Below are positions 53,918-62,454 of a stretch of DNA of 64,000 nt, piece by piece; within the stretch, counting starts at the first letter, position 1; every line of letters begins with the position of its first letter. The notes beneath the pieces are model-generated. The model ran no database searches and was not told the origin of the DNA. It saw nothing but the letters and a program-made list of their open reading frames with translations. The DNA is from Methanomicrobiales archaeon (GTDB lineage Archaea; Halobacteriota; Methanomicrobia; Methanomicrobiales; Methanospirillaceae), in assembly GCA_012729535.1 (NCBI GenBank), contig JAAYCY010000066.1, positions 1 to 64,000 of the forward strand, in the 5' to 3' direction. A program made the translations under genes and the position numbers.

Positions 53918-56869
53918 TTAATTTATTCCGATTCGCCATTTTCCTGCCAGAACCAGCATTTCAAACCGTACTCCTTTCCCATACGTTCCGGTTTCACTGA
54001 TTTTTATACCGGTGATGGAAAGAATCTCACCAATCAGGAATAATCCCATACCTGTATTTTTTCCAAAACCCCTCTCAAAAATCCTCATCTTGTCTTTTTC
54101 TAAAACACCGCCACCGTCATCTTCGTACACAAGAATACAATCATTTCCTTTAATCTGATACGAAAAATTGATTGATGTAAGGTTATTTCCATGACGAACA
54201 GAATTATCAACGAGATTATACAGTACCTTTTCCAGCATAAGGTCTGCATAAATCTCAAGGTTTTCAAGTTCAGACTGTAAGAAAATACCCTGTGCAAGTC
54301 CTGTTATTGTCTCTTCGTGGATAAGGGTTTCAACCCTTTGCCAGACCGGAGCAGAAGTTCCAAGATCCTGGTATTCTTTTGTCAGATTTATAAGTCGGGC
54401 AATATTAGATGATGTCTTATTGATAACATCAAGGTACTTAATGAGTTTTTTATCAGTTACCATTTCTTTCATCTCTTCACTATACAGTGAAGCAATCATC
54501 ACCCTGTTTAATATGTCATGCCTGGTGATACTGGATAGAATGTTGAGTTTGTGGTTTGCCGATTTAACTGCATCATGTGCATGTTTTATCTCATTAATGT
54601 CATGGATCTGAAGAAGTGTGCATAACTGCTTTTGGATATTAATACTGGAAATCGCCACCTCAGCATAAAACGGACTGTTATTCTTATTGATAAATTCTAT
54701 TTCAGTCCGGTTGACTTTCCCATCTTTAGTAACCGATGCTAACGGGCTGATTTCCTGCTCATCATCTGCAAATATGCCAATATTTTTAAGATTTTTTCCT
54801 GTAATTTCAGTATTAAACGTACCAAAAATCTCTTCAAATCCTTTGTTCACTTCAATGATTGTCCCCTTTGCATCAATAATTAAGATAGGATCCGGTGTCT
54901 GGTTGAAGATTGAAATAAATTTTTGTTCACTTTCTTTTAATGCCTGCTCATAAACTCTTCGTTTTGTAATATCCCTGCTTATACCCAGAAAACCAATGAT
55001 ATTGTTATGTTTGTCATGCAAAGATTTTGCAACAACTTCGGTCCAGACAGTAGAGCCATCCTTACAGGGTTGTTCAACCTCGAAAAACTCCGGTTCCGGT
55101 CTTAACCCTGTTTTTACTTTTTCAATAGTACTGTTCATTATCTGCATTGTAAGGGAGACTGATCCCGGAGAAATTGCATCAATTACCGGTTTTTCAATCA
55201 CTTCCTCCGGGGTATACCCTCTTAAATGATATACCGAAGGGCTGACAAACGTAAACCAGCCATCAAGGTTCATGGTCCAGATAACATCGGTTGAATTATC
55301 GGTAATAAACCGGTATCTCTCCTCGCTCTTTTTTAATTCTTCTTCAGCAAGTTTTCTGTCAGTGATATTGTGATGAGCTGAAAGAATACATTTTTTACCT
55401 TTAAATGATATAAAAATCCCAAAAAGAATGGCCCAAATCCGTTTTCCAGAAGATAATGAAAATTCAACTTCGTAATCTGTGACAATATTTTTATCCTTAA
55501 GTTTCTCAATCCAGTCTTTTCGTTCTTTGGGGTTAGTCCAAAAATCATGGATCATGATTGATGTTAATTCCCTGACTCCTTCCAGTTCAAAAAGTTTAAT
55601 TGCTTGAGGATTAGCATAAAGGAGGTTCCCGTTTATCGTAACTATTGTGATAGATACCGGGAAATTATCAATAATCTGTTGAAACTGAATTTCATATTCC
55701 ATCAGGGCACAGGATGTCATTTTTAATTCGGTAATATCCTGGTTTACCCCGAAAACCCTGATCGGTTTTCCTTCATTGTCTACTTCCAGTTCCCCTATAG
55801 TTGTTATATATCTCTCTTCGCCGGTACTTGGCAGCACAATACGCATTTCTGTGTTGTAGGGCAAACCTGTTTTAAGAGCCGTTTTAAAAATTTCCCTCAT
55901 CCTGGGTCGGTCTTGTGGATGAATCAAATCAGCAATCAGGTCATAACCTACCACTGATCCTAGTGGTAATCCGAACATGTGATATAATTCATCAGAAGCG
56001 GAATACTGCCTGGTTTTAAGATCAAGACTCCAGTTTCCAATCCTTGCAATCCTCTGTGTCTTCTCCAGGTTTTCCAGCGTCTGTTTCATTTTTTCTTCTG
56101 CCAGACTTCTTTTTGTAATATCAGTTGCCTGAACTAGCAGGAGATCTTCACCAGATGATGAAATGATATCCGCGGACACCAGCACATAAAGTAAATCATT
56201 GGTTTTTGTAAAAAAATTAACTTCCAGGTTATGGAGATATCCTGCCTCGTTTAAAGATTTTAAAAGTTCAGTTTGGGTTTCTTCTGTTAATATGCCAAGT
56301 TCAAGGAAAGTTTTTCCAATGACCTCTTCACGGGTAAAAAAGAGTCGTTTTAGAAATGCTTCGTTAACATCGACAAACCTCCCGGAGGAGAGTTCAGATA
56401 ACCCTGCAATGGAATGGTTTGCCTGGAAAATCTGATTAAAACGCTTTTCTGAATTAATAAGTTCTTTTTCTATTTTTCTTCGTTTGACTGCCTGTTCAAC
56501 TTTATGGCCCAGTTCAGCAAACTGTGCTTTGGGATCTCCTCCTTTCTGGAGGTAAAAATCGACACCGTGATTGATGGCCTCTATTACTATTTCTTCACGC
56601 CCTCTTCCGGTAAACAGGATGAAGGGTATATCCGGGTATTGTGAACGAATCGCCTTTAAAAATTCGATTCCATCCATTTCCGGCATCATATAATCAGAAA
56701 TAATTGCATCATACGATGAGATATTCCCAGACTTTATAATTTCATCTGCTGAAAGGGAAATATCCACAGAGAATTCTCCATTCCTCTCCAGGAATATCTT
56801 TGCCAGGTCAAGGAGGATTTCTTCATCGTCGACATAGAGGATATGGATCATGTTATTTTCCATTTCCAT
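53918..56869 (-). CDS. Hybrid sensor: receiver, multiple PAS, histidine kinase
   Basis: This 983-aa protein starts with a receiver domain (Asp59 in IISDYMMPEMDG), followed by about five PAS/PAC domains, and a C-terminal kinase core: ITRHDILNRV as the phospho-acceptor region and LYNLVDNSVRHG, YEDDGGGV and GMGLFLIGEI as N, G1 and G2 boxes. No transmembrane helix is seen, so it senses inside the cell. A GGGGAG ribosome-binding site lies before the ATG. The same HD-LN acceptor motif occurs in the DtxR-kinase fusion. Confidence 0.9.
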   Translation of the reverse strand: MEMENNMIHILYVDDEEILLDLAKIFLERNGEFSVDISLSADEIIKSGNISSYDAIISDYMMPEMDGIEFLKAIRSQYPDIPFILFTGRGREEIVIEAINHGVDFYLQKGGDPKAQFAELGHKVEQAVKRRKIEKELINSEKRFNQIFQANHSIAGLSELSSGRFVDVNEAFLKRLFFTREEVIGKTFLELGILTEETQTELLKSLNEAGYLHNLEVNFFTKTNDLLYVLVSADIISSSGEDLLLVQATDITKRSLAEEKMKQTLENLEKTQRIARIGNWSLDLKTRQYSASDELYHMFGLPLGSVVGYDLIADLIHPQDRPRMREIFKTALKTGLPYNTEMRIVLPSTGEERYITTIGELEVDNEGKPIRVFGVNQDITELKMTSCALMEYEIQFQQIIDNFPVSITIVTINGNLLYANPQAIKLFELEGVRELTSIMIHDFWTNPKERKDWIEKLKDKNIVTDYEVEFSLSSGKRIWAILFGIFISFKGKKCILSAHHNITDRKLAEEELKKSEERYRFITDNSTDVIWTMNLDGWFTFVSPSVYHLRGYTPEEVIEKPVIDAISPGSVSLTMQIMNSTIEKVKTGLRPEPEFFEVEQPCKDGSTVWTEVVAKSLHDKHNNIIGFLGISRDITKRRVYEQALKESEQKFISIFNQTPDPILIIDAKGTIIEVNKGFEEIFGTFNTEITGKNLKNIGIFADDEQEISPLASVTKDGKVNRTEIEFINKNNSPFYAEVAISSINIQKQLCTLLQIHDINEIKHAHDAVKSANHKLNILSSITRHDILNRVMIASLYSEEMKEMVTDKKLIKYLDVINKTSSNIARLINLTKEYQDLGTSAPVWQRVETLIHEETITGLAQGIFLQSELENLEIYADLMLEKVLYNLVDNSVRHGNNLTSINFSYQIKGNDCILVYEDDGGGVLEKDKMRIFERGFGKNTGMGLFLIGEILSITGIKISETGTYGKGVRFEMLVLAGKWRIGIN

Positions 56870-57018
56870 TATATTTCTCCCCTTTTTTTACAAGGGGCAT
56901 CAAAACCCTGATTTGGATGCCGGAAATAAGAAAATCCCTGTGTGAATTTATTATGATAAAGGGAAGATTGGAATGTATAACATGAATATCCTCTTATCCC
57001 TATAAAAAGGCTTCTTCA

Positions 57019-58959
57019 CTACACCCCGGAACCAATCCAGGAAAGCCAGATTGAATTGAGCAGGACTACAATTGTTGCTATCTGGTGACCAATTGCTCCC
57101 AGAACTGGTGATATCATTCCACCTGCAGCGATTCCGATGAGAATAAAATTGAGGGCCATTGCAAGAATAATATTTATTTCAATAGTTCGCCGGGTCCTCT
57201 TTCCCAGCGAGAGAAATGATGGAAGGGTAAAAAGACCTTCCTGCATCAATATTACTCCTGAACTCTCAAGTGCCAGTGTATTTTCCCTGCTTCCCATTCC
57301 TATCCCAAGATCTGCTCTGGTAAGTGCAGGGCCGTCATTTGTCCCGTCACCAACAAAGCAGACAACCTCCCCTTTCTCCTGGAGACTGGCAATATATTCT
57401 TCTTTCTGGACCGGATGAAAACCTGAATAAGTCATTGATTCTGGAATATCAAGCTCTTTTGCAATTCTTCGTGCAACATATTTATTATCTCCTGTAATCA
57501 TTGCAATTCTGTTATATCCCAGTTTTTGCAGAGAAGACAGTGCATTTTTTGTATCATGACGCAGCGTATCTGCAACCAATAATCTCCCGATATATTGTCC
57601 ATCCTTTGCAATCAGGACTTCCGTTTCATAATGATCGTTATCTGCTTTGGAATCTTTGGCATCATCTGGTATAAGTACGGAATTTTCGATGAGAAAATCC
57701 CTGTTTCCAACAATAATTGAGCTATTGTTAAATGTGTCAAAAGCTCCTTTCCCAGGAATATGTCTGGCCCTCATTGGGCCTGTGTAGACAATTCCCCTGG
57801 TTTGTGCTTCTTTTATAATCGCTTTTGCAACAGGGTGCGGAGATGATCGCTCAGCTGATCCTGCGACTTTGAGAATTTCTTCTTCTGATACTCCATTTTC
57901 AGGAATTATCCCGGTTATACTCATCTCACCTGAAGTCAGAGTTCCTGTCTTGTCAAATACAATGACGGTGATTTTTTTACAGATTTCCAGGTATTTTCCA
58001 CTTTTGATAAGAATTCCGTTTTTTGCAGCCGGACCAATAGCGGCCAGAACTGCTGAAGGAGTTGACAGGAGAAGTGCACAGGGACAGGCTACGATGAGAA
58101 CCGTAATTCCCCTGATGATATCTCCGGTTATAAGGACAATTATGCTGGCAAGGAGAAGAATGAATGGCGTGTAATATTTTGCAAACCTGTCAATCATCGG
58201 GTGTGAAGGTGGTCTTCGTATCCCTGCTTCTTTTACCAGTTCAACGATTTTTGCATAGGAAGACTGGGATGCCGGTTTTATTGCAGTAATAATCAGGACA
58301 CCATCAAGATTTATACTCCCTGAGAATACTGTCTCCCCAGGTTTTTTCAGTATTGGGTGGCTTTCCCCGCTCAGAAATGATTCATCGATAGCAGACTGGC
58401 CTTCAGATATTTTTCCATCAACCATGATACTATCCCCGGGTCTGATAATCACCTGGTCTCCCACCACAATGTCTTCAATGAGAAGATCAATCTCGTCACC
58501 GTTTCTGATTACCCTGGCAGTTGTTGGGAATGTGGACAATAAGGAATTGATCTCTTTGCCGGTTCTTGTATACAGGTATTCTTCAATGATCTCTCCAATC
58601 GTCAGGATAAGTGCAATCTCAGCTGCAGCGGTGAATTCTCCGATTATTACTGCAGCGACAATCGCAAGGGCTGCCAGTTCACATACATCCCATCTACGAT
58701 TGATAAGACCCAGAATTGCATCTTTTAAGATCGGATATCCTGTCAGGACAAGAGCTGCAATTGCAGCAGGGATCTCTAATTCATGTGGCCCTATTATTGA
58801 ATATTCTGTCAATACTGCAATTACTACCAGGATACCTGCCACAAAGAGCCTGATTACCTCTCTTCTGAATTTTTTATCATCATGATTGTGAGCATGACCA
58901 CACCCACACCCATGATCATGGCATCCCTCAGGTCCAGTATGCTGATGTTCGGATGACAT
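57019..58959 (-). CDS. P1B-type heavy-metal ATPase (probable Zn/Cd/Co exporter)
   Basis: This 646-aa pump has the P1B signatures: the transmembrane CPCALLLSTPSA, DKTGTLTSG with the phosphorylated Asp, and SSPHPVAKAI. The N-terminus has no CxxC metal-binding domain; instead it is His/Cys-rich (HQHTGPEGCHDHGCGCGHAHNHDD), which fits Zn2+/Cd2+/Co2+ binding. The CPC motif fits the copper and zinc groups, so the exact metal is inferred. A MarR gene precedes it by about 20 bases. Confidence 0.92.
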   Translation of the reverse strand: MSSEHQHTGPEGCHDHGCGCGHAHNHDDKKFRREVIRLFVAGILVVIAVLTEYSIIGPHELEIPAAIAALVLTGYPILKDAILGLINRRWDVCELAALAIVAAVIIGEFTAAAEIALILTIGEIIEEYLYTRTGKEINSLLSTFPTTARVIRNGDEIDLLIEDIVVGDQVIIRPGDSIMVDGKISEGQSAIDESFLSGESHPILKKPGETVFSGSINLDGVLIITAIKPASQSSYAKIVELVKEAGIRRPPSHPMIDRFAKYYTPFILLLASIIVLITGDIIRGITVLIVACPCALLLSTPSAVLAAIGPAAKNGILIKSGKYLEICKKITVIVFDKTGTLTSGEMSITGIIPENGVSEEEILKVAGSAERSSPHPVAKAIIKEAQTRGIVYTGPMRARHIPGKGAFDTFNNSSIIVGNRDFLIENSVLIPDDAKDSKADNDHYETEVLIAKDGQYIGRLLVADTLRHDTKNALSSLQKLGYNRIAMITGDNKYVARRIAKELDIPESMTYSGFHPVQKEEYIASLQEKGEVVCFVGDGTNDGPALTRADLGIGMGSRENTLALESSGVILMQEGLFTLPSFLSLGKRTRRTIEINIILAMALNFILIGIAAGGMISPVLGAIGHQIATIVVLLNSIWLSWIGSGV

Positions 58960-58979
58960 TACTCTACCGCCAAAACAAT

Positions 58980-59408
58980 TCAGATACGCTCGTTAATCTT
59001 TTTCAATAATACAATCAGGTGTTTTGTATCATCATCCCCAAGTAATTCGGCAATTTCAGCGGCCAGGTTGAGATGGTGGCGGTGATGCTCCTCAAATGCC
59101 TGTGTGCCTTCTTCAGTAAGTTCAATAATATATGACCTTCTGTCATGTTCTGCCCTGATCCTCTGGGCATACCCGCCTTTTTCTAACCGATCAACAGTAA
59201 TCGTTGTGGTTCCCGTGGTGATTCCAAGCTTGCCTGCAAGTTCTTTCATGTTCATCCGACCATAATGACCAAGAATTTCAATGGCATGTGCATCGGAAAT
59301 TTTGAGATTTCCGGCTTCAATAACTGATGATTCCCATGAAGTAAAACGGTCAAAAAATTCTACCAGGTGAGCATTGAGTTCTTCTTTTAGAGTGTCCCTA
59401 TCTTCCAT
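58980..59408 (-). CDS. MarR-family transcription regulator
   Basis: This protein of about 142 aa has a winged helix (MNMKELAGKLGITTGTTTITVDRLEKGGYAQR) with the MarR wing (RAEHDRRSYIIELTEEG). It starts at 59408, 20 bases before the ATPase start on the same strand. A perfect 12-bp inverted repeat lies just upstream at 59425-59455, so it probably represses its own operon. The inducer is not known; a metal is likely from context. Confidence 0.9.
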   Translation of the reverse strand: MEDRDTLKEELNAHLVEFFDRFTSWESSVIEAGNLKISDAHAIEILGHYGRMNMKELAGKLGITTGTTTITVDRLEKGGYAQRIRAEHDRRSYIIELTEEGTQAFEEHHRHHLNLAAEIAELLGDDDTKHLIVLLKKINERI

Positions 59409-59424
59409 TACTATCTTCCTAAAT

Positions 59425-59455
59425 GTTGGACAATCATATTGTTTGATTGTCCAAC
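59425..59455. promoter_or_regulatory. Operator-like palindrome upstream of the MarR/ATPase operon
   Basis: GTTGGACAATCA (59425-59436) and TGATTGTCCAAC (59444-59455) are perfect 12-base inverted arms with a 7-base spacer. They end 16 bases before the MarR start, where a MarR dimer would block transcription. The repeat is seen directly; binding is inferred. Confidence 0.75.
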
Positions 59456-59768
59456 TATTTGAATTTATGATATTCAATTCACGTGATTTTCAAAGAATCA
59501 AAATTAAACCTGAAATGAGCTGGCCAAAATAAATCTGGCGACTCTCTATTTTTACCAAAAAAAGACAGATTACGTCATGCTCTCAAAGATTCACACAGGA
59601 AAACCCAATAATAATAATACACAAATACCGGACCCTGAAAGTTCATTGCCAGATGTTAGTTTTTTTGAACATTTTTCACAAAGGAAAAAAAATTTTTGGT
59701 CACCACTCATCACTACCAAAATATAAAATTTGTAATGCGGGAGGCATATTCCCGCTTTTGGAATAGTA
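59456..59768. other. Promoter region of the small-ORF locus
   Basis: This stretch contains TTTTGGT (59694-59700) and ACCAAAA (59715-59721) as a 7-bp inverted repeat with a 14-base spacer, a TATA-like AAATATAAAAT at 59718-59729, and a hairpin at 59737-59755. No gene longer than 50 codons is convincing in it; a 66-codon minus-strand frame (59591-59791) has no ribosome-binding site. The plus-strand TATA points at the small ORFs from 59769 on. Confidence 0.4.
59737..59755 (+). promoter_or_regulatory. Hairpin at the predicted transcript start
   Basis: GCGGGA (59737-59742) pairs with TCCCGC (59750-59755) across a 7-base loop. It lies about 20 bases after the TATA-like stretch, so it would sit at or near the 5' end of a plus-strand transcript. 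Its function is not known. Confidence 0.4.
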
Positions 59769-59849
59769 ATGAGAAAAAAATCCGATCTCATAACTCATCT
59801 CAAAAAAGAGCGTGATCATGTCCATGGGAACATTGAACATAGAGCGTGA
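59769..59849 (+). CDS. Small ORF, 26 aa
   Basis: The frame encodes a short basic, His-containing peptide beginning MRKKSDLITHLKKERDHVHG. It has no strong ribosome-binding site. It overlaps the next small ORF. It could be a leader peptide or chance. Confidence 0.25.
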   Translation: MRKKSDLITHLKKERDHVHGNIEHRA

Positions 59850-59949
59850 TTTAGAGGCACTCATCAGTCACAGTAAAAATCTTGATGAGCATTTGCATCA
59901 TCTGATAAATGAGACTAATAACTCTGTAATAAATCCTGCTCCACTCTAA
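59818..59949 (+). CDS. Small ORF, 43 aa, His-rich helix
   Basis: The frame starts MSMGTLNIERDLEALISH and contains DEHLHHLI, so it is amphipathic with four histidines. A weak GAGCGTGAT lies just upstream. It overlaps the 26-aa ORF. No family is recognised. Confidence 0.35.
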   Translation: MSMGTLNIERDLEALISHSKNLDEHLHHLINETNNSVINPAPL

Positions 59950-60048
59950 ATGGGATGAATATTCGCCTGATAAAGAAGGTTCAGTACAAAATCTGCCACT
60001 TGGGGTTTCACTATCTCAAGTCACCACTAAACAAACAAAGGAGGTCAC

Positions 60049-60183
60049 ATGGGATGTCATGCATCAATCAGAGGGGCAATAAACATGGAACTTATCCCTG
60101 AATTTCTATGGAAATACATGGATAGTCCCCATGAAGAAAAAATCCCGGTTGATTGGGAAAACCAAAACGGTAAAACAGGTTAA
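60049..60183 (+). CDS. Small protein, 44 aa, strong ribosome-binding site
   Basis: The frame starts MGCHASIRGAINMELIPEFL and ends KTG. AAGGAGGTCAC directly precedes the ATG, the strongest Shine-Dalgarno site in the window, so translation is likely. The peptide has one Cys-His pair near its start, an aromatic middle (FLWKYMD) and an acidic tail. No family is recognised. It lies between the metal-exporter and iron-uptake operons. Confidence 0.6.
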   Translation: MGCHASIRGAINMELIPEFLWKYMDSPHEEKIPVDWENQNGKTG

Positions 60184-60487
60184 TAATAATCGATCATGCA
60201 GGTTTTCATTATTGTTCTGCTTTCCACGTAATCACATGTTATTATTTGCAGTCATTGGGTAAGGACACTCATGATAATCATGATAATCAGGATCGATAAT
60301 CACCACACCTGGTATACAAACAGATGTTCCTTTTAGCCTTCTAACATTTTGCATCTGTTTTAGTAATATCAGAGATTAATCGATCTATCCCGGGTTCTGT
60401 TCTTGTTTTTTTCAAATTTGTGTATTCTAAAATTAAAAGCATTGATAAATAGGGCAATTATTACGCCCGTTTAAAAAAGATGGTGTA
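60184..60487. other. Intergenic region after the 44-aa gene
   Basis: This 304-base stretch contains a short direct repeat (CATGATAAT twice, 60270-60290 region) and a weak GGGC/GCCC hairpin at 60452-60468 that could terminate the DtxR-kinase transcript from the other strand. Nothing else is seen. Confidence 0.35.
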
Positions 60488-61717
60488 TTAAACCGGAGCA
60501 GAACAATTATTAATTTTCTGAATCTGGTTTTTTTCGTATACAGGTTCAATGTTATCAGATATTATTCCCTTTAATCGGAACAATCCCTCAGGAATTGTAA
60601 TTTCAAACCTGGCTCCCTGTCCATAAATCCCGCATTCATGGATATTCATACCACATGCATTAAGGACCTGATATGCGAGATAAAGGCCTGAACCAGGATT
60701 ATTCTGATTTGGAGCCTTTAAGATTAATGCTTTTTCATTATCAGGGATGCCATGTCCATCGTCTTGAATATACCAGATAAGGTTCCCTTCTGACACTGAA
60801 TAATCACTGATGATGCGAGTAACTCCCCCTCCATGGCGTATTGCATTGTCTACTAGATTAAATACAACTTTTTCTAAAATCGAATCTCCATAGACCTCTA
60901 TTGAACTAAGGTTGTGTTCAATCTTAACATCCCTGGTATCTATCATGGTTAAGGCATTTGATACAATATTGGCAAGATTCATCCACCTCTGTCCAGAAAG
61001 CCCGGGTATCAGGTGATCTGAACTTGTTGAAATCTGCCTGTTAATTGCTTGCACAGTTGATTCTATTCTTGAAACTACCAGGTTCATCTCATCTCCTGTT
61101 GACATTGTTTTTAACAGGTCAAGATACCGGTGAAGAGCGGTAATCGTATTCAGAAGGTCATGCCGGGTTATCACAGAGAGGATGTCATGATTTGCCTGTG
61201 ATTTAATTGCCGATTTTATCACCATCTCATTGTAAGCCGGCTCCTGGATAGTAGCCGAATTTTCCCAGGGAAGACCTGCATCCTGAATTTTTGAGAAGAG
61301 TTCAAGTGCAGAAATCGTCTGTGTGCCTGCCGGAGTGTTTAAAAAACTGACCAGGTTTCCAATCGCTGATGTCGTAATAGGAGAGAGTTCATGTTCGATG
61401 ATACAGGCTTCTTTGTTTGCAATATCAGGTGCAACGCCGATAAATTCAAAAAACTGCCGTAGTGTTTCATGACGGATATGAATAACTTCCCCTCTCATCC
61501 TGCCTTCAGAAGAGAGAAAAACTCCTTCATACCGTCTCCACTTCGCAAATCCAAGTCGGGATATTTTCCCCACCATCTCAACGACAGAAGAAGGCGATAC
61601 ATTAAGAGATCTGGCTATTTCTCCAGTCCTGGCATAACCTTTGGTTTTACTGAGCACATATATTGTTTCCAAGTAATCTTCCATTGCCTGTGATAACTTC
61701 TGATCCGTTTTTTTCAT
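60488..61717 (-). CDS. DtxR/MntR-type metal sensor fused to histidine-kinase core
   Basis: This protein of about 409 aa has an N-terminal DtxR/MntR winged helix and dimer domain (about 1-145), a linker, then a phospho-acceptor helix (SVITRHDLLN, His186) and a HATPase domain (FNLVDNAIRHG, DDGHGIPDN, GSGLYLAYQ). Metal ligands by alignment to MntR: Asp14, Glu17, His83, Glu108, His109, with Cys105 in place of Glu99, as in iron-type DtxR. No membrane segment or receiver is seen. The start has GGAGGGAATGGG upstream. It is last in the feo operon. Confidence 0.88.
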   Translation of the reverse strand: MKKTDQKLSQAMEDYLETIYVLSKTKGYARTGEIARSLNVSPSSVVEMVGKISRLGFAKWRRYEGVFLSSEGRMRGEVIHIRHETLRQFFEFIGVAPDIANKEACIIEHELSPITTSAIGNLVSFLNTPAGTQTISALELFSKIQDAGLPWENSATIQEPAYNEMVIKSAIKSQANHDILSVITRHDLLNTITALHRYLDLLKTMSTGDEMNLVVSRIESTVQAINRQISTSSDHLIPGLSGQRWMNLANIVSNALTMIDTRDVKIEHNLSSIEVYGDSILEKVVFNLVDNAIRHGGGVTRIISDYSVSEGNLIWYIQDDGHGIPDNEKALILKAPNQNNPGSGLYLAYQVLNACGMNIHECGIYGQGARFEITIPEGLFRLKGIISDNIEPVYEKNQIQKINNCSAPV

Positions 61718-62009
61718 CCCATTCCCTCCGTATGAGTGCATGTCCGCGTTTTGTGAGTTCCACTCTGCTTTCGATGTTATTTTCCCGGGTTTCGCAGGAA
61801 CAACTGCAACATGCACATGTGATGCCATTTTTTTTGCACGAACATTCCGTTGCTTTTTCCCCGTCCTTTTTGAGATATCCTGTGCTACACAGCAGAGATA
61901 TCCATGATGAAACTGAACTTGTCGGAATACCAAGTTCAAGGGCAAGTTCAGAGAGCAGGCATCCTTTCCGGTTATGGATGAGGTGAAGGATTTTCAGACC
62001 TTCACTCAC
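61647..62009 (-). CDS. Cys-rich winged-helix protein (FeoC-like)
   Basis: This protein of about 120 aa has an N-terminal winged helix (LLSELALELGIPTSSVSSWI) and a Cys cluster (CSCKKNGITCACCSCSC) where FeoC-type proteins bind an iron-sulfur cluster or metal. The GTG at 62009 is chosen because AGGGGTGA lies just before it; the frame extends further upstream to 62075. Its start overlaps the stop of the membrane gene by 8 bases and its end overlaps the DtxR-kinase start by 71 bases. FeoC assignment is by analogy. Confidence 0.65.
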   Translation of the reverse strand: MSEGLKILHLIHNRKGCLLSELALELGIPTSSVSSWISLLCSTGYLKKDGEKATECSCKKNGITCACCSCSCETRENNIESRVELTKRGHALIRREWDEKNGSEVITGNGRLLGNNICAQ

Positions 62010-62451
62010 AGCATTCACCCCTGCATGAACATTTATACAGGAGTTTAGATACTCCAAGATACAAGGGTATTGCAATAATTCCTGCCCATATAAATCCTGG
62101 GCTGAGAATCGTCAGGATGTTTGCTTCTTCTTCTCCTTCCATTATTGTTGTTAGAACATTTCCTCCTTCAATCAGGACAGAGCATCCGGCAAATACCAGG
62201 AGGAGGAGACTTGCAACATATGAAAAGCTGATCCAGCCCGGACGGTCAGACCTGCCTTTCATAACAGCAGTTGCAAATATGAAAGATATCAGGATCAGAA
62301 TGCACCCTCCCGGAATATCCGGTAAGATGAAAAATCGAGTAATGATTCTGGCCCCTTCAAGTATTGATAAGAAGCCTGCTATGAAGGTGGTCAGAGTTAC
62401 AATTACTGTCCACCCATAGAGATATTTGTGTGGGTATGTTGTGTTTGACAT
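62002..62451 (-). CDS. Membrane protein of the feo operon, Cys-rich tail
   Basis: This 149-aa protein has about four membrane helices and ends LLYKCSCRGECCE, a Cys-rich cytosolic tail. It starts 3 bases after the feoB stop and overlaps the winged-helix gene by 8 bases, so it belongs to the feo operon. No family is recognised. Confidence 0.7.
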   Translation of the reverse strand: MSNTTYPHKYLYGWTVIVTLTTFIAGFLSILEGARIITRFFILPDIPGGCILILISFIFATAVMKGRSDRPGWISFSYVASLLLLVFAGCSVLIEGGNVLTTIMEGEEEANILTILSPGFIWAGIIAIPLYLGVSKLLYKCSCRGECCE

Positions 62452-62454
62452 GTT

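Noticed and set aside
59437-59443. TTGGACAATCA arms as a transposon end
   Set aside because: The repeat is a single compact palindrome next to a MarR gene, without flanking duplications or transposase, so an operator is simpler.
59591-59791. 66-aa minus-strand frame with a CxxC
   Set aside because: No ribosome-binding site; it spans a TATA-like box and hairpin that fit a plus-strand promoter better.
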